From: Adineta steineri
Taxonomy: Eukaryota > Rotifera > Eurotatoria > Adinetida > Adinetidae
Assembly: GCA_905250115.1 (NCBI GenBank)
Contig: CAJNOI010000288.1
Coordinates: 24,126-88,125 of the forward strand
Length of the DNA stretch: 64,000 bases
Direction: 5' to 3'
Shown here one piece after another: positions 1 to 11,168 of this stretch (the first letter of the stretch is position 1; each line of letters begins with the position of its first letter). The notes beneath the pieces were generated by a model that saw nothing but the letters and a program-made list of their open reading frames with translations, did no database searches and was not told where the DNA came from. The position numbers were made by a program, and so were the translations under genes.

Positions 1-3000
1 TTATCGGTAGATATTATAGTCAGAAATTGTGTCATTGCTATGGGAATATCGGTTATAAAAAGTTCTTTCGCTATTCGATTAACCGGTAGAAAATCCAATG
101 GTAAGAGAAATTGCCACGAAGCACGAAGTTCAAGATTTTGTGCAGTAAATGCATAAATATGTACTGAATGATTGTATGATGATGAATATGATTCATTGAT
201 CGGATATAATAAGTGAGTAATATGCATTTGTAAACAATCGTATTGTGGAGCATAAAGAAATTGTTCATGGGATAATATGACGATCGAATCATTCTTTTGA
301 CGTATTAAGAAAAGAACAATTTTGAATATTGGAATAATAGAATTAAAAGAACTTTTCATTCGTAATCGAATATGAATACTAATTCGTTTACGTTGATATT
401 GACAATAATCACCATAGTAATGATCGGAACAAAAACAATAGAAATCAGATGGATTTCGAGCATAGCGAACCAGTAGTCCTCGATTACAAGGCTCACTTTT
501 AAAATCATCTGACAACGATAAACTTCGTGAAACTTGTTTTTTTTCAATGTCAGAAGATTTTTCGACATAGTTTAATAAGAATGACATCCGAGGTAGACCA
601 TAATCGATCAAGTCACAGAAAAGTCTTTGTTCTTCATTTTTACAATTACCATCGGGATGTCTACAATGGCATAGATTAGCTGGACAATATAATTGTTTTC
701 CATCGCGACATCGAAAATGATCTTGTTGGCAAAAATGTCCTTCTTGATTGTTATTGAGCCAAACACATGCTGTTATTTCATCATCATTTTCTGGACAATC
801 TTGATGACAATCACATACTTGAAATGGAGAGATACATTGATCTGAATTGCGACATCGATATCGACGCATTATATCGTTTGGATATGTGACACGACAAAAC
901 GTTCGTTCATCTAACGATCCTACACAGTCGATAATACCATCACCAGCTTTTGTCCGTGGGAGACACATGGGATAGCCATTTGTTATATTCAAACAAAAAT
1001 GACTCGAATTATCACAATCATATTTTGGAGATGTGTCATATCCACAATTGAGTTCATCTCTCCCATCAGGACAATTCCAAACTCCATTACATCTCGAATA
1101 GGATGTAGAACAACGCCATTCATTCATCGAACAATCTGTTTCATCAGTGTTGTTGAAAGCATCAGCAACATATTCGACCACGCCATTACAAATTTTAGGA
1201 AATGTTATGTTGAAAAACAAAAGCAATTCTTGAGAAGCGATATTCTTTACTGGATCCAAACCCTGTGTCTCCCAAAAATATCTTTCATATTCGTCACTTT
1301 TGTCAGCACAATGAATCTATAATAAATTGTAATATCTCATCACATTCCTCAAAATTTCTATAGCGATTACATCAGCATCCTTTTCTATCAACAACCTTGG
1401 ATGGGTATGAGTATGGTATTATTCTACTCACACCCACACCCATCCATCTAAGATATCTCAAAGAAGATTGATCAAGAAATACTACAAATACTAAAGACTT
1501 ACAGTATCATCAAGACGAAGAGTTGAATGTATACAACGTGTACCATTATCACAAGAATATCGATGAGAAATATTGAGTGAACATGTGTTCTCCTGACGTT
1601 CATCTTCGCCATTGGAACAATCTTTACAACCATCCGATAGACGATGAAATGAGAAACATTTACTTTTGTCATTACATTTAAATAGTGAACAATTATTTGA
1701 TAAATCTTTTTGAGCCGGTATTGAACACGAGAGAATAAAACTCTTGAAATCTTTGATCATATCATATAATTCCGAATAAGTTCGATTTGTAAATGTAGTA
1801 AATGCTCGACATACCGAGCCATTGAATGTAAATGTTTCAAATAGAAGATGTTTATTCAAAGATAGATATGGACATAATGTTTCATTATAACATATCCATT
1901 TTGGTTGAATGTTATCATAAATTAAGAATACATGTGAAAATAAGATGAATTTTGATGATGGCATTTGTTCTAAATAAAGACGATCACGTTTTGAATTACA
2001 TTTTTCACCTGAATCAACATTTGGCCCATCATAGCAATAGCCATCACCACATGAAAACCACATCGATGGGCATATTCGATCTTCGCAATTACTTTGAGAT
2101 AAAGGAAAACAGTCTCTCTTATTTGTTTCAAGTCTTTCGTCAGATTCATCCATACAATCGAACTCGTTATCCAAAACAAATATTTTATCAATACATTGCC
2201 CATTGAGACAACGGTATTCCGTTTCTTGATTACATTCATTTATTTCCAATTCATGACAACGATGTTCATCGATTCCATTCTTGCAATCCATTTTGCCTAT
2301 AATCATAACAATCGAAGTGCATTGTTTCCTCGTATGCAAATCCACAAATCTCTATTTTATTTTCATCAGAAGTAATCAAACAATAAGACGGGTGTGGGTG
2401 TGGGTGTGGGTGTGGTTATAAGTGTAAGTGGGTGTGAATAGATCTGAAAAAAGCGACACCCAGATCCACATTCTCCTAGTCCCCATAGACCTCATAGATC
2501 CCTAGTCTCCATAGACTCCCTAGTACCTCTACCTCTCCTAGACCTTCTAGTCCCCCTAGTTCCCGTAGTCCTCATAGATCCCCCCGATCTTCTAGTTCTC
2601 CTAGTCCTCGTAGATTCCGTAGCCCTCATAGATCCCCTAGTACTTCTAGCTTCCCTAGACCTCCTAGTCCCGTAGATCCCCTATCGGATTGAAATTAAAA
2701 CGTTCATTGTATGGGATGAATTTGAATGTATATAGATACTCTACTCATTCACATCTTCGTTTTCAATAAAATCTTAGTTAAATGATAACTTACCGTCGCA
2801 GATTTCTCGCCAGTCCAAACAGAGAATGGATTCACATATTCCATCGTTCATTGGATAACATGTATTATGTGCTACTGTGAAAAGAAATTTGTCGTTGAGG
2901 ATATCTGCCAAATCTTTCTTCGAACCGAATGTATACTGACACCATGGTCCGAACCAGTAGTTACCCTTCGTTTGTGAACAGTTGTAGAAAGAGCTTGTAT

Positions 3001-3379
3001 TTTTACCTGATATATATTCTTCTATAGTATCCATTGGTGCATACCAGTCGTACAGTTGTTCAGCTGAAACACCCATTTCACGTAGGCTACTGAAGGCAAA
3101 TTCTTCTCCATGCACTACTTGATTATGAGACGGTTTGATTAATTCACTGATTTTTGCGATTGTTCGACGACAGTAATGCATCATCTGAGCGCGCCCACTT
3201 GTGCCCCAATCATGATCTCCTTCATTTGAAAAACTGTTATGGATATGTAAGTTGTATAGACAATGAAAAGCATGAATAGTGGTATTCATCGTATCCCATG
3301 TCGTTTCGTACATTCGATGAAAAGCATTACTCGTATGATAAAGAAGTAAAATCGTAAGCAGAAAATGGGAGAATCGCAT
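1..3379 (-). CDS. LDLa/EGF-repeat cell-surface protein, 3' end beyond left edge
   Basis: Three exons fit one frame: 3379-2794, 2296-1503 and 1316-1 (continuing past the left edge), all with GTAAGT donors and AG acceptors. The start at 3379 gives a signal peptide (MRFSHFLLTILLLYHTSNAF); an in-frame ATG at 3502 would precede it with an odd extension. A Cys/Trp-rich ectodomain follows, then several LDL-receptor class A repeats with acidic calcium-binding ends (CDGKMDCKNGIDE across the first intron, DDTIHCADKSDE across the second, CPDGRDELNC). An EGF-like segment (CFCSDHYYGDYC) follows. The open frame continues to base 1 with no membrane segment seen, so the C-terminus is missing. Likely a secreted or membrane-anchored binding protein; ligand unknown. 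Exon joins are strongly supported because they restore LDLa spacing. The short ORFs inside 71-568 are shadows. Confidence 0.8.
1399..1445. repeat. TGTGGG-type hairpin, intronic
   Basis: Left arm GGATGGGTATGAGTATGG pairs with right arm CTCACACCCACACCCATCC over a loop of about 10 bases. It lies inside the second intron (1317-1502) of the LDLa gene. Confidence 0.75.
2390..2415 (+). repeat. (GGGTGT)4 telomere-like tandem array
   Basis: 26 bases of perfect hexamer repeat GGGTGT, a rotation of TGTGGG. It lies in the 497-bp first intron (2297-2793) of the LDLa gene. A degenerate continuation with the complementary motif GACACCC follows to about 2465. Confidence 0.85.
2470..2690. repeat. Degenerate CCTAGTCCCCATAGATC satellite
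   Basis: About 220 bases of imperfect short tandem repeat built from CCTAGT, CCCCATAGA and CTCATAGATCC blocks. It is markedly more C-rich than its surroundings and lies in the same intron as the GGGTGT array. Confidence 0.75.
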
Positions 3380-4035
3380 TGCTTTACTTGGAAAAATACT
3401 GAATATGTCTGTGTCGAGAAGAAGAAACAAAGTTTTACAAAGATATTTATCATAACGGAACTGATAAAAAACGGCAAAAAGTGTGCACACAGTCAAACAC
3501 ATAGATATTCATGATATTTAGATGGAAAAAAATTGAGACAGATGTGATTAAAATAGTGTTAGTGAGTGTATCATGCATGCTCNNNNNNNNNNNNNNNNNN
3601 NNNNNNNNNNNNNNNNNNNNNNNNNNNNNNNNNNNNNNNNNNNNNNNNNNNNNNNNNNNNNNNNNNNNNNNNNNNNNNNNNNAACTATGCCATTAAGTTC
3701 TAATGCCATATTTAAGTGTTAAAGCGCGACAATATTTGTGACATACTGATAATTTTTTTTCTTAGCATATTTTATTAATCATGTCAAATTCTTTTCCAGA
3801 TATCTTCTTTTCGTGTTTTAATGAGATGTAAACTGAGAGTATCTGCTATCAAACTTAATATTCACATTTGTACTTTATAACTGTTTCGGATTGAGATATT
3901 TTATATGAAATGTACAGCATTTAACTTAATTAGAATTAACTCTTTCAGATATAATACTATACTTTACTTAAGATTAACGATAATAAATATCTGATTAAAT
4001 TCGTCTATTTTCGTTATAATACAAAGAAAAAAAGA
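3380..4035. other. Intergenic with a 100-N assembly gap (3583-3682)
   Basis: Exactly 100 N residues mark a scaffold join, so synteny across this point is unproven. The flanks are AT-rich and I see no gene in them. Confidence 0.9.
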
Positions 4036-5019
4036 ATGGCAGATATAGTTGGTCAATCTATTAGTCTGTACGGTTATTGGTTGTCAGTTCCTCTTGGTTT
4101 TGTTGGTCACATATGTAGTCTGATTATTTTCTCATCGAAAAATCTTCGTCAATCATCGACTGGATTATTATTTATTTTGTTAACTCTGTCCGATACTTTA
4201 TATCTTGGAATATCTATTCGTGATTTTCTTACATTCACTGTAAAATGGACAACATTACAAAGTGAATATCTATGTCGATTTCGTACATTTATTGTCAGTT
4301 TCTCTACTGTGACATCAGCTTGGCTTCTAATATTGATTGCCCTTGACAGATGTATTCGTATACATTTTCCTTATCGACAAGCACGAATTTGTACACAAAA
4401 AGTAGCTATCTGCTTGATTATTTTCGTATGTGTGTGTTCAACTCTATTTGCATCACACGTTCTTCAATCTGAATTTTCTTTTACTGCACCAGGTAGCAAT
4501 TTATGCGGACCAGCTCGTTCTTCAGGAACATTCTATTCAATCTTTTATTTTAATACTTGGCCTATTCTACAATTATTAATCACTTATATGATTCCAAGTT
4601 GTATAATGATTGTTTGTTTTGTCGGTGTCTATTCGAAATTGCGTTTTCAACAAACTCTGGTTGTTGCGTCAACAAGAAAAGAAAGAATGCAACGACAAAT
4701 GCTCATATTAATGATTTCGAGTATAATATGTTTTATCATTTGTACAATTCCTTATGCTATCTATCGAATTTTTTATCTTCGATCTGCAATAAATTCAATC
4801 AGTCCAATTATAACCGGTGCAGTGTCAACTTTAATGACTATGAATTATTGTTATAATTTTTATATTCATTGTTTAACATCTCAACTCTTTCGTCAAACAT
4901 TTATTCAACAATTAAAACGAGTTTTTATCTGGTGTAAAAGACAAATAGGACGAGACGGACGAACTGTTTATCCGCTTCCGACTATAAACAGAAAAGGTGG
5001 ATTGCCAATAATAAATTAA
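4036..5019 (+). CDS. Rhodopsin-like (class A) GPCR
   Basis: Intronless, 327 aa, seven hydrophobic segments starting at about residues 13, 43, 84, 124, 172, 222 and 260. TM2 carries TLSD. The TM3 Cys80 and the second-loop Cys (SNLCGPAR) can form the usual disulfide. The E/DRY motif is DRC (residues 104-106). The third intracellular loop is basic (STRKERMQRQ). TM7 NPxxY is replaced by NYCYNFYIH, followed by a basic C-tail. This is the pattern of the large neuropeptide-receptor-like GPCR families expanded in bdelloids. Ligand and G protein cannot be inferred. The start is preceded by an A-rich context (AAAGAATGG). Confidence 0.9.
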   Translation: MADIVGQSISLYGYWLSVPLGFVGHICSLIIFSSKNLRQSSTGLLFILLTLSDTLYLGISIRDFLTFTVKWTTLQSEYLCRFRTFIVSFSTVTSAWLLILIALDRCIRIHFPYRQARICTQKVAICLIIFVCVCSTLFASHVLQSEFSFTAPGSNLCGPARSSGTFYSIFYFNTWPILQLLITYMIPSCIMIVCFVGVYSKLRFQQTLVVASTRKERMQRQMLILMISSIICFIICTIPYAIYRIFYLRSAINSISPIITGAVSTLMTMNYCYNFYIHCLTSQLFRQTFIQQLKRVFIWCKRQIGRDGRTVYPLPTINRKGGLPIIN

Positions 5020-5358
5020 TTTATGAAGAAACTTTTAAAAAATTCTAGAATATTTTATGCTTTTAATCATGTACGAACGGCAGTTTTTCAACTGCATATT
5101 TATCGTTGTTTGTTAATAAATACGAAGAAAATAAAAAAAATCATTCAGTACAAAAGAGGATTGATCTGTTTAAAACTGGATTAGTTTATCTTTCATTTAT
5201 TCGATGATCATATGAATCTTTCTGTGTTGATCAACGTAGTTTTCATCTCTATAATGTTTTTTCGATTAAAAAACTCCTCCTCAGTGTCTTCAAGTGGCCG
5301 AAATTGTTTTAATCGTTTATAAAACTTATACCATATCACAATTTTCGTCGGTGCGGGC

Positions 5359-5408
5359 GAGGATGTGGGTATGAGTATATTAACCATAACACACCCACGC
5401 CCACCCTC
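5359..5408. repeat. TGTGGG-type hairpin
   Basis: Left arm GAGGATGTGGGTATGAG, right arm ACACACCCACGCCCACCCTC, AT-rich loop. It sits 340 bases past the GPCR stop. Confidence 0.75.
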
Positions 5409-5621
5409 AAAATTTTTCAGCGTCCGATCCCTATCATTTTAGACGGTGGTGTCATGGACACTCTCTTAAGTATTTGTGTATGTTTCATATAATTAAACCA
5501 TGATTCTTTAATTGAAAATGATTAGAGTTTTTATGTAATTTACAAAAAATAATTATCTATTGAACATTTAAGAACTGAATCAAGGGGAAACTCAAACTGA
5601 TCTCCTGATTTCATTGATTTC

Positions 5622-5722
5622 GAGTGAGGGTGTGGGTGTTGGTGCGATTATCTTGTTCATCGCAAAGCCAGACCCACAACCACATTAGCACTCATATCTA
5701 CATCCTCACCAACACTCTCTGC
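5622..5722. repeat. Compound TGTGGG-type hairpin
   Basis: Left arm GAGTGAGGGTGTGGGTGTTG; two partial complementary arms (AGACCCACAACCACA and ACATCCTCACCAACACTC). It looks like a nested or duplicated copy of the family. Confidence 0.65.
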
Positions 5723-6143
5723 TGGCAATTCCTCTTGTACGAATTCAATATTGCCAATTATTGCGATGAAATATGGCGATTATTATGCGTTTTATTTATT
5801 ACGCACTTCATATTATTCATCGGATTGTTATTGTGCGACATCATATAACTAAAGCAAGTGAAAAAATTGTATCAATGTACTTCTAAGAAGTCTAAAATAA
5901 AGTACACAAATCCATATTCATCTAGACCCACACTCTCACTTTAGTCCGTATATTTTCATTTCAAAGGATAGATGTTGAATATCATAAAATAATAACAAAG
6001 AGTTGATAAGTGATAAAAATAGATAACAGCGAACAAGAGTATTTTTTTCATATACACAAACACATTTTTTTAACGGACAGTAAGATAAGCGAAAATAGAA
6101 GCCTTGCTGTTAGAATTCAAACAAGTGTAGACAAAATACGAAA

Positions 6144-8141
6144 ATGACAAGTTCAAGACTAACGATTGATAATCTACCCGTCGAATTGCTTTATAAAATC
6201 TTCAACAATCTATCGACATTTGATATCTATTTTCATGTGTCATTGGTCAATCATCATCTATATACTGTTGCACGTTCCTATTCCAACTTTGAACTGTTTG
6301 AAAATACACCTGAGTTCAAACAACTATGTGCTCGACTGTTACCATCACAAGTTTCATCGCTAGGTTTGCATATAAATAGAACAGTTGCCGACTACGAGGA
6401 TTGTGACTGTCAGTTCCATCAAGATTATAACGACCCTGAACATGGTCCAGATTGGGTAAAATGTTGTGTCAGTTGGTATGATATTCCAGTAGATGAGTTC
6501 GGACATAATCAAGCATGCAAATTTTATAAATTTAACAAATATAGTGCAGCGTATCATTCGGATCGCTTTTTCACCTTTTGCCATGATCGATTAGATCAAT
6601 TCAATCGTATTCGATCATTAGACCTTTATGGTATTCCTGAGGAATCTTTTTCACAAGTGATCGATCGACTGATAAGTCTAATACCTCAGTTAGCTTTAAC
6701 ATTATACAGAATTATCGATCTAAATTTTCCTTTCGATGAACGAATTGAACATTATACACGATTTATTAGAACATTACAAAATCTTCGCGAAATTTCATTC
6801 TGCACACCTTGTGTTCTCTTAAAATTAATGCCTATTGTTTTTACAATTCAACATGTTAACTTAATTAGATGTACAATAAACCAGTGGCGAGATATAAAAG
6901 CATATCTGCCAAATCTTTGTTCAATTAAAATTGGGTATTTAGATATCGCTGATAATCATTCTTCTGAAGGTTCAATAATCACGGCAATTTCAATTAATCA
7001 TGATCAAACAACATCAAAAATTATTGGATTTGATCCTAGTTTGATGAAAACAACAGTTTTTGTTGACTTGCATATAAATTTATCCACATTATCTTATCTA
7101 TCCTTGCAACATCAGGCTAATACAAATCAAGATTTTGATGAATATTTTGATGGATCATGGTGGGAAAGTACTTTAAAAATATCTGCACCCATGTTGAAAT
7201 CTTTTGAATTTGAATTTTATTTTCATAATCCACCCTATTTATCCTTGAAAAGAATGGATAAAATAATGAAGCCATTTCAAACAGCATATTGGATGACGCA
7301 AAAACGGTGGTATGTCCATTTTATGTCATCTGATGAGTATGGTTCATATCTCTTCACTAAAAAATTTGCATTTGATCAATACGATGATTGTGAAAGCTCA
7401 TCAACATGTAACCGCTGGTCAATTTGGAAATCAGTAACAAGAGGACTTGTCATTGATTACAGTACAGGTCATTCATTACCAAATTTATTAGAATCCAATG
7501 ACCCAACAATTGATTTATACATACGAGGTCCTATGTTACAAACAATAGAATCATCCGGTTATTTAACGCTAGAAGATCATATTAAACCTTATGTTAATTA
7601 CAACTATGTAGAACGTCTGCGATTAGGAGCCAATATAAAACGTGAAGGAAGAAGAAAATCAAAACACAATCTGCGTGCTCTTTTTCGTCAGGTTACATAT
7701 CTTAAAATCGATCGTTTAGAATATCTCGATTCACTTTATGCTCAACGGATAAAATTCCTGCGTCGTCTAGCCAAAAAAATTGACTTAATAATTCTAGTTG
7801 AAAAAACTAACTGGTGTTTTTCATCTGATAAAATGGCTATTGACAAGTTTTGTCAATTTTTTTTAAATTTAAAACAATTGGATTTAACAGTAAATGATTT
7901 ACAAGCAATGACATTCATTATTGATGCTTTATTACATCTTGAAAAGGCAATATTTCGATTTCCTATCTATATCAGAGAAATATTGCTGATCAACGAAGAT
8001 TTATGTTTATTTACAACACGTTTAAATACTATGAACTGGAGCTATGAGATATTTCAGAATACGATACATTTATATATCGGTCCAAAGGAAATATGTAGTG
8101 AAAGTAAGTTAAAAGCAATTCATTATCTAATCGTTTCATAA
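6144..8141 (+). CDS. F-box / leucine-rich repeat-like protein
   Basis: Intronless, 665 aa. An F-box occupies about residues 8-50 (DNLPVELLYKIFNNLSTFDI then SLVNHHLY). The F-box is the SKP1-binding part of SCF ubiquitin ligases. The remainder is a long, weakly repetitive region with leucine-rich stretches (LRSLDLYGIPEE, LRALFRQVTYLKIDRL, LKQLDLTVNDLQ) that probably forms an irregular LRR-like substrate-binding surface. A large lineage-specific F-box family of this type is typical of bdelloids; the gene at 38054-39731 and the relics near 59000 and 61640 are relatives. The substrate is unknown. Confidence 0.85.
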   Translation: MTSSRLTIDNLPVELLYKIFNNLSTFDIYFHVSLVNHHLYTVARSYSNFELFENTPEFKQLCARLLPSQVSSLGLHINRTVADYEDCDCQFHQDYNDPEHGPDWVKCCVSWYDIPVDEFGHNQACKFYKFNKYSAAYHSDRFFTFCHDRLDQFNRIRSLDLYGIPEESFSQVIDRLISLIPQLALTLYRIIDLNFPFDERIEHYTRFIRTLQNLREISFCTPCVLLKLMPIVFTIQHVNLIRCTINQWRDIKAYLPNLCSIKIGYLDIADNHSSEGSIITAISINHDQTTSKIIGFDPSLMKTTVFVDLHINLSTLSYLSLQHQANTNQDFDEYFDGSWWESTLKISAPMLKSFEFEFYFHNPPYLSLKRMDKIMKPFQTAYWMTQKRWYVHFMSSDEYGSYLFTKKFAFDQYDDCESSSTCNRWSIWKSVTRGLVIDYSTGHSLPNLLESNDPTIDLYIRGPMLQTIESSGYLTLEDHIKPYVNYNYVERLRLGANIKREGRRKSKHNLRALFRQVTYLKIDRLEYLDSLYAQRIKFLRRLAKKIDLIILVEKTNWCFSSDKMAIDKFCQFFLNLKQLDLTVNDLQAMTFIIDALLHLEKAIFRFPIYIREILLINEDLCLFTTRLNTMNWSYEIFQNTIHLYIGPKEICSESKLKAIHYLIVS

Positions 8142-8603
8142 ATATTGCTCTAGATTTCGTCTCTCACGAACGCATATTATCTCAAGAATCAAATTATGAT
8201 CCATATTTATGTGGCAAAGACAAGTTTAGAGATGTTTTATATTTCAATAATAATGAAGATCGAGACTAGATAAACACGAAATGACCGATATGACAACTTA
8301 CAGAGAAAACACGATATAATATCAACAATTATTGACACTTACCATATGACACTAATATCGTGTGTCGATATGTGTGAAATTCAAACAACGCTAACTGCCA
8401 CTATGTTGTATACTAAGGTTATTTCCTCAAAATGCTTTGATTATTGAGAGTGTGGGTGTTCCTTCTTGATCTAAATGGAACATCCACACCACATATCCAT
8501 AGTTATATCATTTAGTACATTGTATGATTAGATAATTATATTTTCTTTTAAACAAAGAAAACAATATAAAGACAATATTGAAATATATAGTGAAATGATA
8601 TAT
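8142..8603. other. Intergenic with one hairpin
   Basis: Spacer between the F-box gene and the GPCR pseudogene. It holds only the hairpin at 8444-8498. Confidence 0.75.
8444..8498. repeat. TGTGGG-type hairpin
   Basis: TTGAGAGTGTGGGTGTTCC pairs with GGAACATCCACACCACAT; the loop is about 15 bases. Confidence 0.75.
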
Positions 8604-9861
8604 TTAAGTAACAATATTTTGTCGTGGGATAATTTCATTTATTCGAAATACAATTGGAACCATAGATTGTCTTGTTATTTTCCGATAACTATTGATAATT
8701 ATTTGTATACAATCATCACGAAATGGTTTTGATACAATAATATACATATAAAAAGATGCAGCACTATCTGATGAATAGTTTTGTTCGGTAAAACATATTC
8801 AATACTCATCATTTCGAAAAAAATAAACGAATAAGGACCTGGTGTAACAACATAAACAACAATTTCCGAAATAACTAGTTTTAATAAATCTTGATCTCGT
8901 CGTCGAATAGAAAGCTTTCCACCATTTATATTATTGTTAATTGGTTGAACACAAGTATATATTCGTCTCATATTCCGATAGATCAATTAAACAAATGTAG
9001 TCGATATGACAGGTAGAAGCAATCCAACGCATATTATTAAATAAATTGTATGAACTGTTGAACAAACACCAAAACTACCACATTGTTTATTATTAATAGT
9101 CATCATTATAGGAATATCAATACACAATAATGACCAGAAAATAAAAGAGAAAAATATTAAATATTCTGCTCATTCACGTATACTAAATGATCGAACACTA
9201 ACACGACGAGTTCTAACCAGAAAACGATCAAGACATGCTAACACAAGTAACGTTTTAGCTATTTGTACTGTTATACATGATAAATAAGAGAATGCATCCT
9301 ATTCCGCGATGTTGAACATTGGAGGAATCAGTTCCGCACCGGAATCGATTCCGTCCAATTCCGGGAACTCGATCGACACACAACATAAGACACCCAGTCG
9401 AGATTGATCGCGTTCGACCGATTCCGGAATTATACGGAATTCCTACCAATTCCGGAATTGGACGGAACTCGATCAATTTTCGAGTGGGTATCGGAGATTA
9501 TGTGTCGATCGGGTTGCCGGAATTGAACGGAATCGATTCCGGAGCGGAACTGGTTCCTGAAATGCTCAACATTGCGGAATAGGATGACTGCTCATAAATA
9601 AATATATGTTTTACATAAGCCAAATGCAGCTGGTGTTTCACTACTGTAATTAATAAGATATATTTGAGTAAAACCATAAAATATTAAACAAAAAACGTTG
9701 AATATAGCTGAACTTAATAAATAAATTGAACATGCATTTTCACGTTGTCGAATAACAATTCTAATCACAAATATATGATCAATAATTCTGAAAGACATCA
9801 CACTTGAATATCCATAAATAATCAATTTACTTTGAATATCTTCTAAAACTGATGAAGACAT
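8604..9861 (-). pseudogene. Rhodopsin-like GPCR pseudogene interrupted by a transposon
   Basis: Reads 9861 to 8604. The N-terminus MSSSVLEDIQSKLIIYGYSS, TM1, TM2 and the TM3-start motif FGLCKTYIYL are intact to about 9602. A 306-bp element then intervenes. The frame resumes at about 9279 with TM3 (LLVLACLDRFLV; DRF in place of DRY). In-frame TGA follows (RE*AEYL, near 9170) and TAA (FV*LIYRN, near 8983). A -1/+1 shift near 8777 separates VLPNKT from SDSAASFYMYII, the TM7 and C-tail, which end at the stop at 8604-8606. Removing the insert and one copy of its 8-bp duplication rejoins the second and third helices. Four independent lesions make a functional receptor unlikely. Confidence 0.88.
9288..9593. 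mobile_element. Non-autonomous DNA transposon (ATTCCGGAAT family), copy 1
   Basis: 306 bp flanked by a perfect 8-bp target-site duplication ATAAATAA (9280-9287 and 9594-9601). Ends form an imperfect terminal inverted repeat: GAGAATGCATCCTATTCCGC on the left, GAGCAGTCATCCTATTCCGC on the right (reverse complement), with homology continuing through ATGTTGARCATT. The interior is packed with ATTCCGGAATT-like palindromes and codes for nothing. The 8-bp duplication fits the hAT or P superfamilies. It is inserted in the GPCR pseudogene; the second copy is at 60924-61630. Confidence 0.88.
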
Positions 9862-11160
9862 TTATACTCTGATGACAATACTAAAATAATAATAATATTA
9901 ATAAAGTAATGCAGAATAATAAAAGTACTTCTGCAGATATAGATTCAACTCAACAGAGTTTTTATACCGACAAACGTGTTTTTTTTTCTTATATTTTAAT
10001 TAGAAGCAAAGATAAAAGTATTGAGGAGAAAAATAATCACAGCTTAGACTGAAGAAACTTCCGTTAATGTGAACGTCTTTGATCAAAATGACAATCATCA
10101 TTGTACTAATTATCTTCATTTTTAATGACACATCGAATATTACGTTCTTTATATTTAAGATAACTCATTAAAACTAACAAAAGCTTTTGAATTACCACTA
10201 CGTAAAAAACATGAAGAATCACGTTCATAAACAGACAGAATATGCTTGAATAAGACTAAAAGAGAATAGAAGTTAAATGAAGCAATGGATGAACTGAGGT
10301 TGATTAGAAAGGAGATATTTTGTTAATATTATTATCATTTATATGTTGGACTTTATTATTATTTGGAAAATGTTGAAAATTATTTACTTTTATTTCTGCT
10401 TTACAAAATCTATAGTATTACAATCCAATTGATATTAAATTATATGAAAAAGTCATTTGTATCATTTATAAAATCTGTAGTAGAAAATAGAAAATAAAAG
10501 TGTTGATTTATTTGTTTGAGATAATTAATATTTCTCTTTTCCTCTTTTATAACATTTTTCTTTTCTACAATGAGATAATCAAGCTGTGTTATTGTCTCAA
10601 ATACATGGTTTTTTCGAAAAATTTACTTTTTTTAACTAGTTGGAAGAAAAAAGACATTGTTTGTTCTCATAGGGTGTGGATGATGAATATAATGAAGATC
10701 CTTGCGCATAATCAAACCCACACCCTTAAAAGCAGGATGATTAGTCAAAATCTGTACCCACTGTACATTTCAACACTTTCTATTCGATCGTATTTAAGCA
10801 TTAGAAGTATTTTGTTTTTTGAGTTAAAATGAGCTCAGAATTATTTCATGCAGATACATTAAACAAGAATAGTTTACAATAATTGTGTCGACCGAAGATC
10901 ATTAAAAGCAAGACTACTTCATTGGATTCTTTGTAAATTTTTCGTAAATGAAACGTATTCGAGAAGTTCCAGATTTGGTATTCCTGACCAGTTTATTCTC
11001 TATCCTCTCTACACTACATAGAATGATAAAATCCTACATAATGTAAAAGTGAAGTATGCATGACACCATAATCTCTTTGACAGCATATTTTCTTGGTGAA
11101 TAAAGAAAGAAATTTCAGTATTTTATATAATGTGAAAAGACAAGTTTAATCATGTTTCAA
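9862..11160. other. Intergenic region
   Basis: AT-rich spacer between the GPCR pseudogene and the hAT-like element. It contains the hairpin at 10671-10727. The 110-codon ORF at 10500-10832 spans that hairpin and looks non-coding. Confidence 0.7.
10671..10727. repeat. TGTGGG-type hairpin
   Basis: AGGGTGTGGATGATGA on the left and ATCAAACCCACACCCTT on the right, with a loop of about 25 bases. Confidence 0.7.
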
Positions 11161-11168
11161 TTATATAT

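Larger units (their letters stand above)
5020..6143. other. Intergenic region with two hairpin elements
   Basis: AT-rich spacer between the GPCR and F-box genes, carrying the repeats at 5359-5408 and 5622-5722. No other coding signal is seen. Confidence 0.8.

Noticed and set aside
1952..2239. ORFs of 84 (+) and 89 (-) codons in the LDLa exon
   Set aside because: Out-of-frame shadows of the real exon, whose frame preserves the LDLa cysteines.
2340..2345. Exon 2 start of the LDLa gene at AAATAG (2346)
   Set aside because: It gives the wrong phase after exon 1; the acceptor GATTATAG before 2296 gives CDGKMDCKNGIDE in phase.
9319..9582. Plus- and minus-strand ORFs in the 306-bp element
   Set aside because: They arise from ATTCCGGAAT palindromes that lack stops; the peptides are repetitive and the region is a transposon.
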